The position numbers and the translations under genes were made by a program. A stretch of DNA of 64,000 nt from NCBI RefSeq assembly GCF_036226745.1, contig NZ_CP109013.1:5890001-5954000 (forward strand), given 5' to 3'. How positions within the stretch are numbered: position 1 is the first letter of the stretch; each line of letters begins with the position of its first letter. The notes beneath the pieces are model-generated. The model was not told the origin of the DNA. It searched no databases and saw only the letters and a program-made list of their open reading frames with translations. This document shows, piece after piece, positions 8,035 through 17,235 of the stretch. The stretch comes from Streptomyces sp. NBC_00683 (GTDB lineage Bacteria; Actinomycetota; Actinomycetes; Streptomycetales; Streptomycetaceae).

Positions 8035-9399
8035 TCAGCTCCCCGCCGGCCCGGCCCGGCCCACGACCGAGCGGGCGATGCCCAGCTCCACCAGGTCCTG
8101 CGGGCGCAGCCGGAGCTGGTCGGCGGTGGAACGCACCTGGTCCGGGCCGCGCTTCAGGATCGCCGCCGCCAGCTCCGGTGCGATCACCGAGAAGTAGCTG
8201 TCCGCGGTGACATGGGTGTTGTCCGGCGCGGCCAGCGCGAGCGCACCGCCCGAGCCCCCCTCGCCGATCACGAGAGTCGTCACCGGGACCCGGGCGGAGG
8301 CGATCGCCGCGAACGCGTCGGCGATGGCCGCGCCGGCGCCCGTCCGTTCCGCCTCCGCGTCGTTGGCCGCGCCGGGGGTGTCGATCAGGGTCAGCACGGG
8401 AAGGCCGAGCCGGTCCGCGAGCCGGATCACCCGCGCCGCCGTGCGGTAGCCGGCCGGCCGGGTCGCGGTGCCGCACTGGGCGACGTACGCCACGGGTTGC
8501 CCGCCGCGGAGCCCCACACCGCCGAGCAGCCCCGGATCCGTACCGCCGCAGCGGTCGCCGTTCAGCGGCAGCCGGTGGTCGAAGTACGCGTCCAGATACG
8601 CCTCGGCCCGCGGCCGCGCCGCCGAGCGGGCCTGCTCCACCGCGTCCCAGCCGGTCCCCGGCAGCCCCGTGGCCGCGAGCGCGGCCGGTACCGGAGCCGC
8701 CTGCGCCGGACCGGGGACCGTCAGTGCCCGCAGCCAGTGGCTCAAGGTCCGGGGCAGTTCCCCGGGAGGCACGATCGCGTCGATCTGACCCGCGGCCAGC
8801 TGGCCCTCGGCGCTGTACGCGTACGGATCGGCGCCGGCCGGCCGCACCCGGGACCCGGCGAAGCCGATCTGCGCACCGGGCAGCGCCAGCACCACATCGG
8901 CGCCCGCCCCCACCGTCGCCCAGCCGCCTCCGGTCGTCGGATCGCGCAGGACCGCGATCTGCGGCAGTCCGGCCGCCCGCAGCAGTGCCGAGGCGGCGGC
9001 CACCCGCTGGAGCTGGACCAGGGCGATCATGCCCTCCTGCATCCGGCTGCCACCGGTCGCGACGAGCGAGACGAGCGGCAGCCGCTGTTCGCGGGCCAGC
9101 GCGTACGCGGCCTCCAGGCGGTCACCGGTGCGTGCGCCCAAGGAGCCGCCCAGGAAGCCGAATTCGAAGGAGATCAGGACGCAGGAGAGGCCGTCGACGA
9201 CGGCCACCCCGTGGAGTACCGACTCCTCCTCGCCGGTCCGTTCCGTGGCGCGGGCCCGGGAGTCCGCGTAACCGGTCCAGCCGAGCGGGCCGTCCGAAGG
9301 GGCCTGGTCCATCGGCAGGTGGTGCTCGGTGAAGCTCGCGGTGACGGCGGCGATGGCCTCCCGCGCCGACATACGGCCGCCGCCGTGGGCGCTAGGCAC
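8035..9399 (-). CDS. Fused carboxyltransferase (AccD/AccA-like or malonate decarboxylase beta/gamma-like)
   Basis: A 454-residue protein with two crotonase-like carboxyltransferase halves. The N-half (about residues 60-230) carries GGSRMQEGM and the oxyanion-hole Gly pairs of the beta type. The C-half (about 260-450) carries IDTPGAAN and GEGGSGGALALA of the alpha type. There is no zinc ribbon, no biotin carboxylase and no biotin carrier next to it. It overlaps the end of matB by 8 nt (GTG 9399, GAGG 7 nt upstream), so the two are co-translated. With matB as partner, malonate or malonyl-CoA metabolism is a reasonable inference. A second ATG at 9372 is possible. Confidence 0.85.
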   Translation of the reverse strand: MPSAHGGGRMSAREAIAAVTASFTEHHLPMDQAPSDGPLGWTGYADSRARATERTGEEESVLHGVAVVDGLSCVLISFEFGFLGGSLGARTGDRLEAAYALAREQRLPLVSLVATGGSRMQEGMIALVQLQRVAAASALLRAAGLPQIAVLRDPTTGGGWATVGAGADVVLALPGAQIGFAGSRVRPAGADPYAYSAEGQLAAGQIDAIVPPGELPRTLSHWLRALTVPGPAQAAPVPAALAATGLPGTGWDAVEQARSAARPRAEAYLDAYFDHRLPLNGDRCGGTDPGLLGGVGLRGGQPVAYVAQCGTATRPAGYRTAARVIRLADRLGLPVLTLIDTPGAANDAEAERTGAGAAIADAFAAIASARVPVTTLVIGEGGSGGALALAAPDNTHVTADSYFSVIAPELAAAILKRGPDQVRSTADQLRLRPQDLVELGIARSVVGRAGPAGS

Positions 9400-10849
9400 C
9401 GAGCGACCTCTTCATGATCTTGCCCAGCTCGTTGCGGGGCAGGACGTCCAGGTAGCGGACGGCGCGCGGGCGCTTGTGCGGGGCGAGCAGGTCCGCCACA
9501 TGGTCGGCCAGCTCCCTCTCGCCGGGCGGTGATTCAGGGTCGGCCGGCACGACCCAGGCGACGATCCGCTCGCCGAGGTCGTCGTCCGGCTCACCCGTGA
9601 CGGCCGCCTCGCGCACCCCTGGATGGTCCAGCAGGGCGTTCTCGATCTCGCCCGCGCCGATCTTGTAGCCGCCGCTCTTGATCAGGTCGGTGGCCTTGCG
9701 CCCGACGATCCGCACATAGCCGTCGGCGTCGATCGTGGCCATGTCGCCCGTACGGAACCAGCCGTCCTCGGTGAAGGCGCCGGCCGTCGCCTCGGGCCGG
9801 TTGAGATAGCCGGTGAAGAGGTTCGGTCCGCGTACCTGGATCTCGCCGATCGACACGGTGTCGTCGAGTACGGTGCCGTCCTCCTCGACGAGCCTGAGGT
9901 CCACGCCCGACAGCGGCGGCCCGACCGTCCCGGGGCGCGGCTCACCGTCGGCGCGCACCCCCGTGTTCATCAGGGTCTCCGTCATTCCGTACCGCTCGAT
10001 GACCCGGCGGCCGGTCGCGGCGGCGATCCGCTCGTGGTCGTGCACCGGCAGCGCCGCCGAGCCCGAAACCAGCAGACGGGCACCCGCGAGGGCCTTGGTC
10101 AGGCTCCCGGAGCCGGCCGGATCGCCCAGAGCCCCGGCCAGCCGGTGGTACATGGTGGGGACGCCGAACAGCATCGTGCCGCCCGAGGCGAGCTCCCTGG
10201 CCACGCCCTCGGTGGTGAACCGGCCGAGGTGGCGCACCGAACCGCCCCGGCGCAGCGGCCCGAGGACGCCCAGGATCAGTCCGTGCACATGGAACAGCGG
10301 CAGGGCGTGCACGAGGACGTCGTCAGCGGTCCACCGCCAGGCGTCCTCCAGTGCGTCCAGCGACGCGGCGATCGCCCTGCGGGGCAGGATCGCGCCCTTG
10401 GGCGGGCCCGTCGTGCCGGAGGTGTAGACGATCAGAGCGGGCGATCCGGGGGAGGGTTCGGGCGGAGGCGGGTCCGTGGCCGCCGCGGCCGTGTCGACGT
10501 CCAGCCGCTCCAGGCCGCCCAGCGAGGGCGGAAGTACGTCGGCCGCCCCGGCGAGCACCACCGAGGGCGCGCTGTCGGCGACGATGTGCGCCAGTTCCCG
10601 CTCACCCGTCTTCGGGTTGAGCGGTACGGCGGGCACGCCCGCCAGCAACGCCGCCACCACCGCGACCACCGTCTCCGGGGTGGACGTGGCCCAGACGGCG
10701 ACCCGCCCCGCGCCGGCGATCCGGCCCGCGAGGGAGGTGGACGCGCCGGCCAGCTGTGCGTAGGTCAGGACGTGTTCGCCGAACCGGACGGCTTCCCGGG
10801 AAGCCGTGGGGCCGGATGTCTCGTGCAGCGCAGGCAGAAGAGAGATCAC
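9392..10849 (-). CDS. matB: Malonyl-CoA synthetase (acyl-CoA ligase)
   Basis: A 485-residue ANL-superfamily enzyme that makes malonyl- or methylmalonyl-CoA from the diacid, ATP and CoA. Visible motifs are the P-loop YTSGTTGPPKG, the VIERYGMTET motif, the hinge GRKATDLIKSGGYKIGAGEIE, and the catalytic lysine in the C-terminal GKIMKR. The sequence is very close to the characterised S. coelicolor MatB as I remember it, including the SGSAALPVHDHERIAAATGRR stretch (split in the family alignment). It is cytosolic. It feeds extender units to fatty-acid and polyketide synthesis and is coupled to the downstream carboxyltransferase. Confidence 0.93.
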   Translation of the reverse strand: MISLLPALHETSGPTASREAVRFGEHVLTYAQLAGASTSLAGRIAGAGRVAVWATSTPETVVAVVAALLAGVPAVPLNPKTGERELAHIVADSAPSVVLAGAADVLPPSLGGLERLDVDTAAAATDPPPPEPSPGSPALIVYTSGTTGPPKGAILPRRAIAASLDALEDAWRWTADDVLVHALPLFHVHGLILGVLGPLRRGGSVRHLGRFTTEGVARELASGGTMLFGVPTMYHRLAGALGDPAGSGSLTKALAGARLLVSGSAALPVHDHERIAAATGRRVIERYGMTETLMNTGVRADGEPRPGTVGPPLSGVDLRLVEEDGTVLDDTVSIGEIQVRGPNLFTGYLNRPEATAGAFTEDGWFRTGDMATIDADGYVRIVGRKATDLIKSGGYKIGAGEIENALLDHPGVREAAVTGEPDDDLGERIVAWVVPADPESPPGERELADHVADLLAPHKRPRAVRYLDVLPRNELGKIMKRSLGA

Positions 10850-10929
10850 GTTCCGAGCCTAGGGGCAACCGCCTCCGGTGCCGGGGGAATCGGGCTGGAG
10901 ATGGCTGCACGGGGCACGGGCGCGGAATT

Positions 10930-10970
10930 TTGACACGACCTTGACAAATTAATTTTGCGTTGCCAGCATG
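10930..10970 (+). promoter_or_regulatory. Candidate promoter/operator with a repeated TTGACA
   Basis: TTGACA occurs at 10930 and again at 10941, in a marked AT-rich patch upstream of the secreted sugar-dehydrogenase operon. A TTGC...GCAA dyad (TTGCGTTGCCAGCATGCAA, 10955-10973) overlaps the region where the -10 box is expected. The dyad may bind a sugar-responsive repressor. No perfect -10 hexamer is visible. Confidence 0.4.
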
Positions 10971-11029
10971 CAAAAAGCTCACGCAGAAGAGACGTTGCGT
11001 TACGTCGGAGCAGAAAAAAGCTGTCTGCC

Positions 11030-11142
11030 CGCCCCACGCGCGGCACACGCACGCAGCACGCCACGCACACACGCAGCCCGGCACGCAGCACAGCGCACGG
11101 CACCGCACGCACCGCCTCGCACTCGCTCAGCACGACAGCGCC
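11030..11142 (+). repeat. Degenerate CACGCA/GCACG repeat tract in a long 5' leader
   Basis: Between the putative promoter and the ribosome-binding site of the sugar-dehydrogenase gene lies a strand-asymmetric tract, rich in C and A and poor in G and T. It is built from imperfect units such as CACGCACGCAGCACG and CACGCACACACGCAG. The open frames through it are low-complexity Arg/His/Ala/Thr and not convincing as protein. Confidence 0.5.
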
Positions 11143-11181
11143 ATGCCTGACAACCCCACGCACCGTCAGGAAGGAAGCTTC

Positions 11182-13632
11182 ATGCCCTTGCGTCCCCCCA
11201 CATGGTCCAGAGTCGCCACCGCACTCGCCCTGATGCTGACGGGAGGCCTCGCCGCCGGCACCGCCACGGCGGCGCCCACCGCCGACATTCCCGCCGCCGA
11301 CTACCAGCAGGTCCAACTCGCTCTCGGCGGCGCCGAGCTGGGCGAGGCGATGTCACTCGCGGTGCTCCCCGACCGGTCCGTCGTCCACACGGCCCGCGAC
11401 GGTACGGTCCGCCTCACCGACGCCTCCGGCGCGACACGGACCGCGGGAAAACTCGACGTCTACACGCACGACGAGGAAGGGCTGCAGGGCGTAGCCGCTG
11501 ACCCCGGATTCGCGGTCAACCGCTACCTCTACCTCTACTACTCGCCCGCCCTGAACACCCCGCCGGGCGACGCCCCCGTCACCGGATCCGCCGCCGACTT
11601 CGAGGCCTGGAAGGGCCACCTCAACCTGTCCAGATTCACCCTGAAGCCCGACGGCACCCTGGACACCGCCAGTGAGAAGGTCGTCCTCGAAGTACCCAAC
11701 GACCGGGGCCAGTGCTGCCACGTGGGCGGGGACATCGACTTCGACGCCGCCGGGAACCTCTATCTGACCACCGGCGACGACACCAACCCGTTCGAGTCGA
11801 GCGGCTACTCACCGATCGACGAACGCGCCGACCGCAACCCGCAGTTCGACGCCCAGCGCTCCTCCGGCAACACCGACGACCTGCGGGGCAAGCTCCTGCG
11901 GATCAAGCCGACGGCCGACGGCGGCTACACCGTCCCGGCCGGAAACCTCTTCGCCCCCGGCACGGCGAAGACCCGTCCGGAGATCTACGCGATGGGCTTC
12001 CGCAACCCCTTCCGGATGTCCGTCGACAAGCCGACCGGAACCGTCTACATCGGTGACTACGGCCCCGACTCCGGCACCACGGATCCGAACCGGGGCCCCA
12101 GCGGCCAGGTCGAGTTCGACCGGATCACGAGCCCCGGCAACTTCGGCTGGCCGTACTGCACGGGGACGAACACCGCCTCGGAGACGTACAACGAGTACAC
12201 GTTCCCCGCCGGCCCCGCCGCCGGAAAGTACGACTGCGCGGGCGGACCTGCGAACAACTCCTTCCGCAACACCGGCCTGCCCACCCTTCCGGCCGCCCGG
12301 GCGGCCTGGATCAGGTACGCCGGCGACGCGGGATCCCCGCCCGAGTTCGGCGGCGGCTCCGAATCGCCGATGGCGGGGCCCGTATACGACTTCGACGCGA
12401 ACCTCGACTCGGCGGTGAAGTTCCCGCAGTCGCTCGACGGCCGCTTCTTCGCCACCGAGTACGGCCGTAAGTGGATCAAACCCGTGGAGGTGAAGGCCGA
12501 CGGCTCACCGGGGGTCATCGAGACCTTCCCGTGGACCGGGACACAGGTCATGGACTCCGCGTTCGGCCCGGACGGCGCGCTGTACGTGCTCGACTACGGC
12601 ACCGGCTCCGGCAACCAGGCCCTCTACCGCGTCGAACACATCGGCGGCAGCAACCGCAACCCCGTTGCCGAGGCCACCGCCGACAGGACCTCGGGACCCA
12701 CGCCGCTCACCGTCGCCTTCTCCTCGGCGGGCAGTACCGACCCCGAGGGCGGGGCGATCAGCTACACCTGGGACTTCGGTGACGGTGCGACGTCCACCGC
12801 CGCCGACCCCAGCCACACCTACACCGCGGCGGGCACCTACCGCCCGACCCTCACCGTCAAGGACCCCGAGGGGCTGACCGGCACCGCGAGCCTCGTCGTG
12901 ACGGCCGGCAACTCCGCCCCCACCGTCACCCTGACCGCACCCGCCGACGGCGAACTGTTCTCCTTCGGCGACACCGTGCCGTTCGCCGTGACCGTCTCGG
13001 ACCCCGAGGACGGCACCGTCGACTGCTCCAAGGTCAAGGTCACCTATCTGCTGGGCCACGACGCCCACCGCCACCAGATCACGTCGAAGAACGGCTGCAC
13101 CGGCACCATCGACGTCCCGGTCGACGGTGAGCACGACAGCGCGGCCAACATCTACGGGGTCTTCGACGCCGAGTACACCGACGCGGGCGGACTCACCTCG
13201 CACAGCGACAGCATCCTGCAGCCCCGGCACCGGCAGGGCGAGCACTTCGACGCCCAGTCCGGCATCGAGGTCGCGGGCCACGGCACCGCGGAGGGCGGGG
13301 CCACGGTCGGCTTCACCGACGACGGCGACTGGATCTCCTTCGCGCCGTACACCCTGGACAACGCCACCCGCGTCTCGGCGCGCGTCTCCTCCGCGGGCCC
13401 CGGCGGAACGATCGAACTGCGGGCGGGATCGACCACCGGCCCGCTGCTCTCCACCCTCACCGTCGCCCCGACCGGCGGCTGGGAGAACTTCGTGGACGTC
13501 TCGGCCGACGTGGCCGGCGCCCCGGCCGGACCCACCGAACTGTTCCTGGTCCTCAAGGGGCCCACGGGCCAGGGGAACCTCTTCGATATCGACGCCTTCA
13601 CCTTCGACACGGAAGGAACGGTCAGCCGATGA
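11182..13632 (+). CDS. Secreted glucose/sorbosone dehydrogenase-like protein with PKD and CBM6 domains
   Basis: An 816-residue exported protein. Residues 1-31 are a Sec signal peptide ending ATAA. Residues 40-490 are a soluble glucose/sorbosone dehydrogenase beta-propeller (EGLQGVAADPGF, MGFRNPFRMSVD, GDYGPD, NFGWPYC). Residues 492-577 form a PKD domain (YTWDFGDG). Residues 687-816 form a CBM6-like lectin domain (DDGDWISF ... LFDIDAFTF). ATG 11182 has AGGAAGGAAG just upstream; the frame continues open 74 codons further, through the low-complexity leader. It overlaps the next gene by ATGA. It probably oxidises sugars or polysaccharide ends outside the cell; the cofactor (PQQ in relatives) is inferred. 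Confidence 0.88.
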   Translation: MPLRPPTWSRVATALALMLTGGLAAGTATAAPTADIPAADYQQVQLALGGAELGEAMSLAVLPDRSVVHTARDGTVRLTDASGATRTAGKLDVYTHDEEGLQGVAADPGFAVNRYLYLYYSPALNTPPGDAPVTGSAADFEAWKGHLNLSRFTLKPDGTLDTASEKVVLEVPNDRGQCCHVGGDIDFDAAGNLYLTTGDDTNPFESSGYSPIDERADRNPQFDAQRSSGNTDDLRGKLLRIKPTADGGYTVPAGNLFAPGTAKTRPEIYAMGFRNPFRMSVDKPTGTVYIGDYGPDSGTTDPNRGPSGQVEFDRITSPGNFGWPYCTGTNTASETYNEYTFPAGPAAGKYDCAGGPANNSFRNTGLPTLPAARAAWIRYAGDAGSPPEFGGGSESPMAGPVYDFDANLDSAVKFPQSLDGRFFATEYGRKWIKPVEVKADGSPGVIETFPWTGTQVMDSAFGPDGALYVLDYGTGSGNQALYRVEHIGGSNRNPVAEATADRTSGPTPLTVAFSSAGSTDPEGGAISYTWDFGDGATSTAADPSHTYTAAGTYRPTLTVKDPEGLTGTASLVVTAGNSAPTVTLTAPADGELFSFGDTVPFAVTVSDPEDGTVDCSKVKVTYLLGHDAHRHQITSKNGCTGTIDVPVDGEHDSAANIYGVFDAEYTDAGGLTSHSDSILQPRHRQGEHFDAQSGIEVAGHGTAEGGATVGFTDDGDWISFAPYTLDNATRVSARVSSAGPGGTIELRAGSTTGPLLSTLTVAPTGGWENFVDVSADVAGAPAGPTELFLVLKGPTGQGNLFDIDAFTFDTEGTVSR

Positions 13633-15809
13633 GACGCCGACTCGCCCGCCACGTACGCCATGTCGCCTGCGCCGCGGCCCTCGCACTCGGTGCGGCGCTC
13701 CTGGCCCCCGGTGTGCAGAGCGCCGCGGCAGCGGAGCCGTACCAGGTCCTCGTCTTCTCCAAGACGGCAGGATTCCGGCACGACTCCATCCCGGCCGGGA
13801 TCACCGGCATCCAACAGCTCGGCGCAGCACACGACTTCACCGTCACAGCCACCGAGGACGCGGGCGCCTTCACCCCGCAGAACCTCGCCGGATACGCGGC
13901 CGTGGTCTTCCTGAGCACCACGGGCGATGTCCTGGACACCGCACAGCAGGACGCGCTCAAGGGGTACGTCAACGGCGGCGGCGGATTCGTCGGGATCCAC
14001 GCCGCCGCCGACACCGAGTACGGCTGGCCGGAGTACGAGCACCTCGTCGGCGCCTGGTTCAAGAGCCATCCGGCGATCCAGCAGGCCGACCTCACCACCG
14101 AGGACCACGCCCACCCCGCGACGGCGCACCTGGACGACACCTGGACCCGTACCGACGAGTGGTACAACTACCGCACCAATCCGCGTGACGACGTCCACGT
14201 ACTGCAGTCCCTGGACGAAAGCAGCTACACCGGCGGCGAGATGAGCGGCGACCACCCCATCACCTGGTGCCATCCGCAGGAGCAGGGGCGGTCCTTCTAC
14301 ACCGGTCTCGGCCACACCGCCGAGTCGTACTCCGACCCGGCGTTCCGGCAACTGCTGCTCGGCGGCATCCAGTACGCGGCCGGCGCGGTCAGCGCCGACT
14401 GCGGTGCCGACGACCCCGGCACCGGGGACGAACCCGTGGAGGCGGAGTCCTTCACCTCCGGCTCGGGCGTGCAGGCGGCCGGTCACGCGGGAGCCGGCGG
14501 CGGCGCCACGCTCGGCTACATCGACAACGGTGACTGGGCGGGCTACGCGGGCACCGAGACGGCCGGGGCCACCTCCTTCACGGCCAGGGTGTCCTCGGCC
14601 GGGGCGGGCGGCACCGTCGAGATCCGGGCGGGTTCGGCCACCGGCACGCTCCTCGGCTCCGTGGACATCACCCCGACCGGCGGCTGGGACACCTTCGCAG
14701 AGGTGTCCACGGCCCTCACCGCCACCGGATCGGGACCGCTGTTCCTCCGCTTCACCGGCGGAGCGGGCTCCCTCTTCGACATCGACACCTTCACCCTGTC
14801 CCACGATCCGGACCCGGTCGCCGAAGGCTCGTCCGACGTCCACCTCTTCTACTACCCCTGGTACGGCACCCCCGCCACGTCCGGCAGCTGGCGCCACTGG
14901 CAGCAGGGCGGCCACACCCCGCCCGACGACATCGGCGCCGACCTCTACCCGAAGCTCGGCCCGTACGACTCCGGTGACATCGCCGGAGCCGTCGACCAGC
15001 ACATGAGGTGGGTCCAGCAGTCCGGCGCGGGCGTCATCGTCTACAGCTGGTGGGGACAGGGCGGCTACGAGGACTCCATCGCCGCGGACGTCCTGGACGC
15101 CGCCGCCCGCCACGGCATACGGGTCGCCTGGCACATCGAACCGTACGGCGACCGGACCGCGGCCTCCGTCGTCGACGACATCGGCTACCTGGAAGGGAAG
15201 TTCGGGAACCACCCCGCCTACTACCGGGACGCCGGGCACGGCAACCGGCCCGCGTTCTACATCTTCGAGAGCCTGAAGATCCAGGACTGGTCGGCGCTGG
15301 ACGCCGTACGGGACAGTGCCATCGTTCTCGCGCAGACCACCGACACCAGCAAGGTCGCCCACTTCGGAGGCATCTACACCTACGACGGCATCGCCGGAGC
15401 CACCGCCCCCGGCTGGAAGCAGGCCGGCGACTACGCCAGGGCCAACGGCCTGGTCTGGGCGCCCTCCGTGGCCCCCGGATACATCGACGACCGGGCCGTT
15501 CCCGGCAACACCACTCCCACCCTGGGCCGGCAGGACGGCGCCTCCTACGACCTGGAGTGGAACAACGCTCTCGACCCGGCCATCGGCGGATCGCCCTCCT
15601 GGGTCTCCGTCACCTCGTTCAACGAGTGGCACGAGGGCAGTTCGATCGAGCCCGCGTCGAGCACCCCGCCCGCCGGACACGGCTACCAGACGTTCTCGGG
15701 GGCCTACGGAAGGACCGGGGCCGCCGCCGAGACGGCGTACCTGGACCGGACGGCGTACTGGGTGGGCGAGTTCGGGAAACGGCGCGCGGCCGCGGCAGCC
15801 GCACGCTGA
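13629..15809 (+). CDS. Secreted ThuA - CBM6 - GH99-like fusion protein
   Basis: A 726-residue exported protein. A signal peptide (1-35) is followed by a ThuA-like amidotransferase-fold domain (about 38-255; VLVFSKTAGFRHDSIPAG, GGGFVGIHAAADTE). A CBM6-like domain (about 268-392) closely resembles the one in the upstream gene. A GH99-like endo-alpha-mannosidase/mannanase barrel (about 402-720) opens with FYYPWYGTP and carries SFNEWHEGSSIEP, whose EWHE matches the two catalytic glutamates of GH99. The start overlaps the upstream stop (ATGA), so the proteins are made together. It likely cleaves alpha-mannan-like glycans outside the cell. ThuA fused to GH99 is unusual. Confidence 0.85.
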   Translation: MRRRLARHVRHVACAAALALGAALLAPGVQSAAAAEPYQVLVFSKTAGFRHDSIPAGITGIQQLGAAHDFTVTATEDAGAFTPQNLAGYAAVVFLSTTGDVLDTAQQDALKGYVNGGGGFVGIHAAADTEYGWPEYEHLVGAWFKSHPAIQQADLTTEDHAHPATAHLDDTWTRTDEWYNYRTNPRDDVHVLQSLDESSYTGGEMSGDHPITWCHPQEQGRSFYTGLGHTAESYSDPAFRQLLLGGIQYAAGAVSADCGADDPGTGDEPVEAESFTSGSGVQAAGHAGAGGGATLGYIDNGDWAGYAGTETAGATSFTARVSSAGAGGTVEIRAGSATGTLLGSVDITPTGGWDTFAEVSTALTATGSGPLFLRFTGGAGSLFDIDTFTLSHDPDPVAEGSSDVHLFYYPWYGTPATSGSWRHWQQGGHTPPDDIGADLYPKLGPYDSGDIAGAVDQHMRWVQQSGAGVIVYSWWGQGGYEDSIAADVLDAAARHGIRVAWHIEPYGDRTAASVVDDIGYLEGKFGNHPAYYRDAGHGNRPAFYIFESLKIQDWSALDAVRDSAIVLAQTTDTSKVAHFGGIYTYDGIAGATAPGWKQAGDYARANGLVWAPSVAPGYIDDRAVPGNTTPTLGRQDGASYDLEWNNALDPAIGGSPSWVSVTSFNEWHEGSSIEPASSTPPAGHGYQTFSGAYGRTGAAAETAYLDRTAYWVGEFGKRRAAAAAAR

Positions 15810-15814
15810 ACGGA

Positions 15815-15855
15815 GGAGGGACGGCGGCGTCCGGGCGGGCCGCCGCCGTCCCTCC
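15815..15855. terminator. Bidirectional terminator hairpin
   Basis: The perfect 15-bp arms GGAGGGACGGCGGCG and CGCCGCCGTCCCTCC lie around an 11-nt loop, between the convergent GH99 and nitrate-transporter genes. Confidence 0.75.
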
Positions 15856-15863
15856 CCGTCCGC

Positions 15864-17075
15864 TCAGCTCGACGGCCGCAGGGTCCGCATCCGCCCGTAC
15901 GCGTACACACAGCCGGCCAGCGCCAGGTCGGACAGCAGCATGAAGCCGATCGAGTACGAGCCCTTGGCGCTGTAGATCGCGCCCATCACCAGCGGCGGTA
16001 CGAAGCCGCCGAGACCGCCCATCGCGCCGACGATGCCCGTCACGCTGCCCACCTTGGCCTGAGGTGTCACCTGCGAGACGAGGGCGAAGACGCTGCCGCT
16101 CGCCGTGCCGAGCCCCGCCGCCATGCAGAGCAGCGCGATCGTGCCGACCGGATCCAGAGGGGGGTCGAAGGCCTGGACGATCGCCATGAGCGCCGCGACC
16201 AGCAGCGCCGCCGACGTGACCAGGGCAGGGTGGATCCGGTCGGAGAGCCAGCCGCCGGCCGGCCGGAAGATCACCGTGACCAGGGCGAAGCCGGCCGCCT
16301 TGGTGCCGGCCTCGGTCGGCGACATCTCGTACCAGGTCTTCAGGTACGTCGGCAGATAGACGCCGAACGCGACGATGCCGCCGAAGCCGATCGCGTACAG
16401 GGCGGACAGCTCCCAGGTGACCCGCAGCCGGCCCGCCTGCCCCAGCCGGTGTCCGAGCGAGTCGGTCGGCACCTTCCGGTCCGGGCGGTCCGTGATCAGG
16501 ACTGCCGCGAGCAGCGAGTACACCACCAGCGCCCCGGCGACGATCAGGAACGGCAGGTTGTCACCGTGCTTCGAGATGCGCGGCGTGAAGTAGCCGGACA
16601 GCGCGACGCCGCCCATGCCCATCCCGAACACACCCAGGGCGAGCCCCCGCTTCGCGGGCGGGAACCACGAGTTGACCAGCGGGATGCCGATCGCGAACGT
16701 CGTACCGCCCAGACCGAGCAGGAAGCCGACGGCGAGCATCGCCCCGTAGGAGTCCTTCGCCGGGATCAGCAGCAGTACGGGGACGATCGTCAGCGCCGAC
16801 ACCACGGGGAACATCAGCCGGGCGCCGAACTTGTCGGTGAGCGCGCCCACCGGGATCCGGCCCAGCGAGCCGACGAGCACCGGCACCGCGACGAGGAGCG
16901 ACTGCTGGAACGAATCGAGCCCGAGCCGCTCCTTGTAGTCCCCGGACATCGGTGCGATCAGGTTCCACGCCCAGAAGGTCAGGGTGAAGCCGACGGTGGC
17001 CACGATCAGGTTGCGGTACGCGGCAGCGGACCGATTCCGGTCCGGGGCGGGGGCCTGCTCGGAAGCTGTATCCAC
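15864..17075 (-). CDS. NNP-family nitrate/nitrite transporter (NarK-like MFS)
   Basis: A 403-residue membrane protein with about 12 hydrophobic segments. It shows the NNP hallmarks GLGGTTFAIGIPLVNSWFPP (nitrate signature region) and, in the second half, GIVGAMGGLGGFVPPL; AWNLIAPMS near helix 1 is also typical. I chose GTG 17075 (VDTASEQ). The frame stays open to 17510 but would then run antisense through the Lrp gene. It is divergent from that Lrp gene. It imports nitrate or exports nitrite at the plasma membrane; no assimilatory reductase is adjacent. Confidence 0.88.
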   Translation of the reverse strand: MDTASEQAPAPDRNRSAAAYRNLIVATVGFTLTFWAWNLIAPMSGDYKERLGLDSFQQSLLVAVPVLVGSLGRIPVGALTDKFGARLMFPVVSALTIVPVLLLIPAKDSYGAMLAVGFLLGLGGTTFAIGIPLVNSWFPPAKRGLALGVFGMGMGGVALSGYFTPRISKHGDNLPFLIVAGALVVYSLLAAVLITDRPDRKVPTDSLGHRLGQAGRLRVTWELSALYAIGFGGIVAFGVYLPTYLKTWYEMSPTEAGTKAAGFALVTVIFRPAGGWLSDRIHPALVTSAALLVAALMAIVQAFDPPLDPVGTIALLCMAAGLGTASGSVFALVSQVTPQAKVGSVTGIVGAMGGLGGFVPPLVMGAIYSAKGSYSIGFMLLSDLALAGCVYAYGRMRTLRPSS

Positions 17076-17222
17076 ACGGCAAGTCAACTGGGCACGGGCG
17101 GGCACGGCCCGTGGGACTGCTCCATACGGGGAAGGCTTCTCCCCGTAGGCGCCCCATGGTGCAGCGGCCCTCCCGGGGCCCCGCCGGGCACCGCTCGCCC
17201 GCCGCTTCCGGGCCGGGGCTGC

Positions 17223-17235
17223 GACAATCGCTGGT
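17223..17235 (+). promoter_or_regulatory. Probable leaderless promoter of the Lrp gene
   Basis: GACAAT, a good -10 match, ends 7 nt before ATG 17236. No ribosome-binding site precedes the ATG, so transcription likely starts at or next to the start codon. Confidence 0.45.

Noticed and set aside
8035..9399. Calling the carboxyltransferase accD or pccB
   Set aside because: It lacks the zinc ribbon of AccD and is fused as beta/alpha halves; the substrate cannot be read from sequence.
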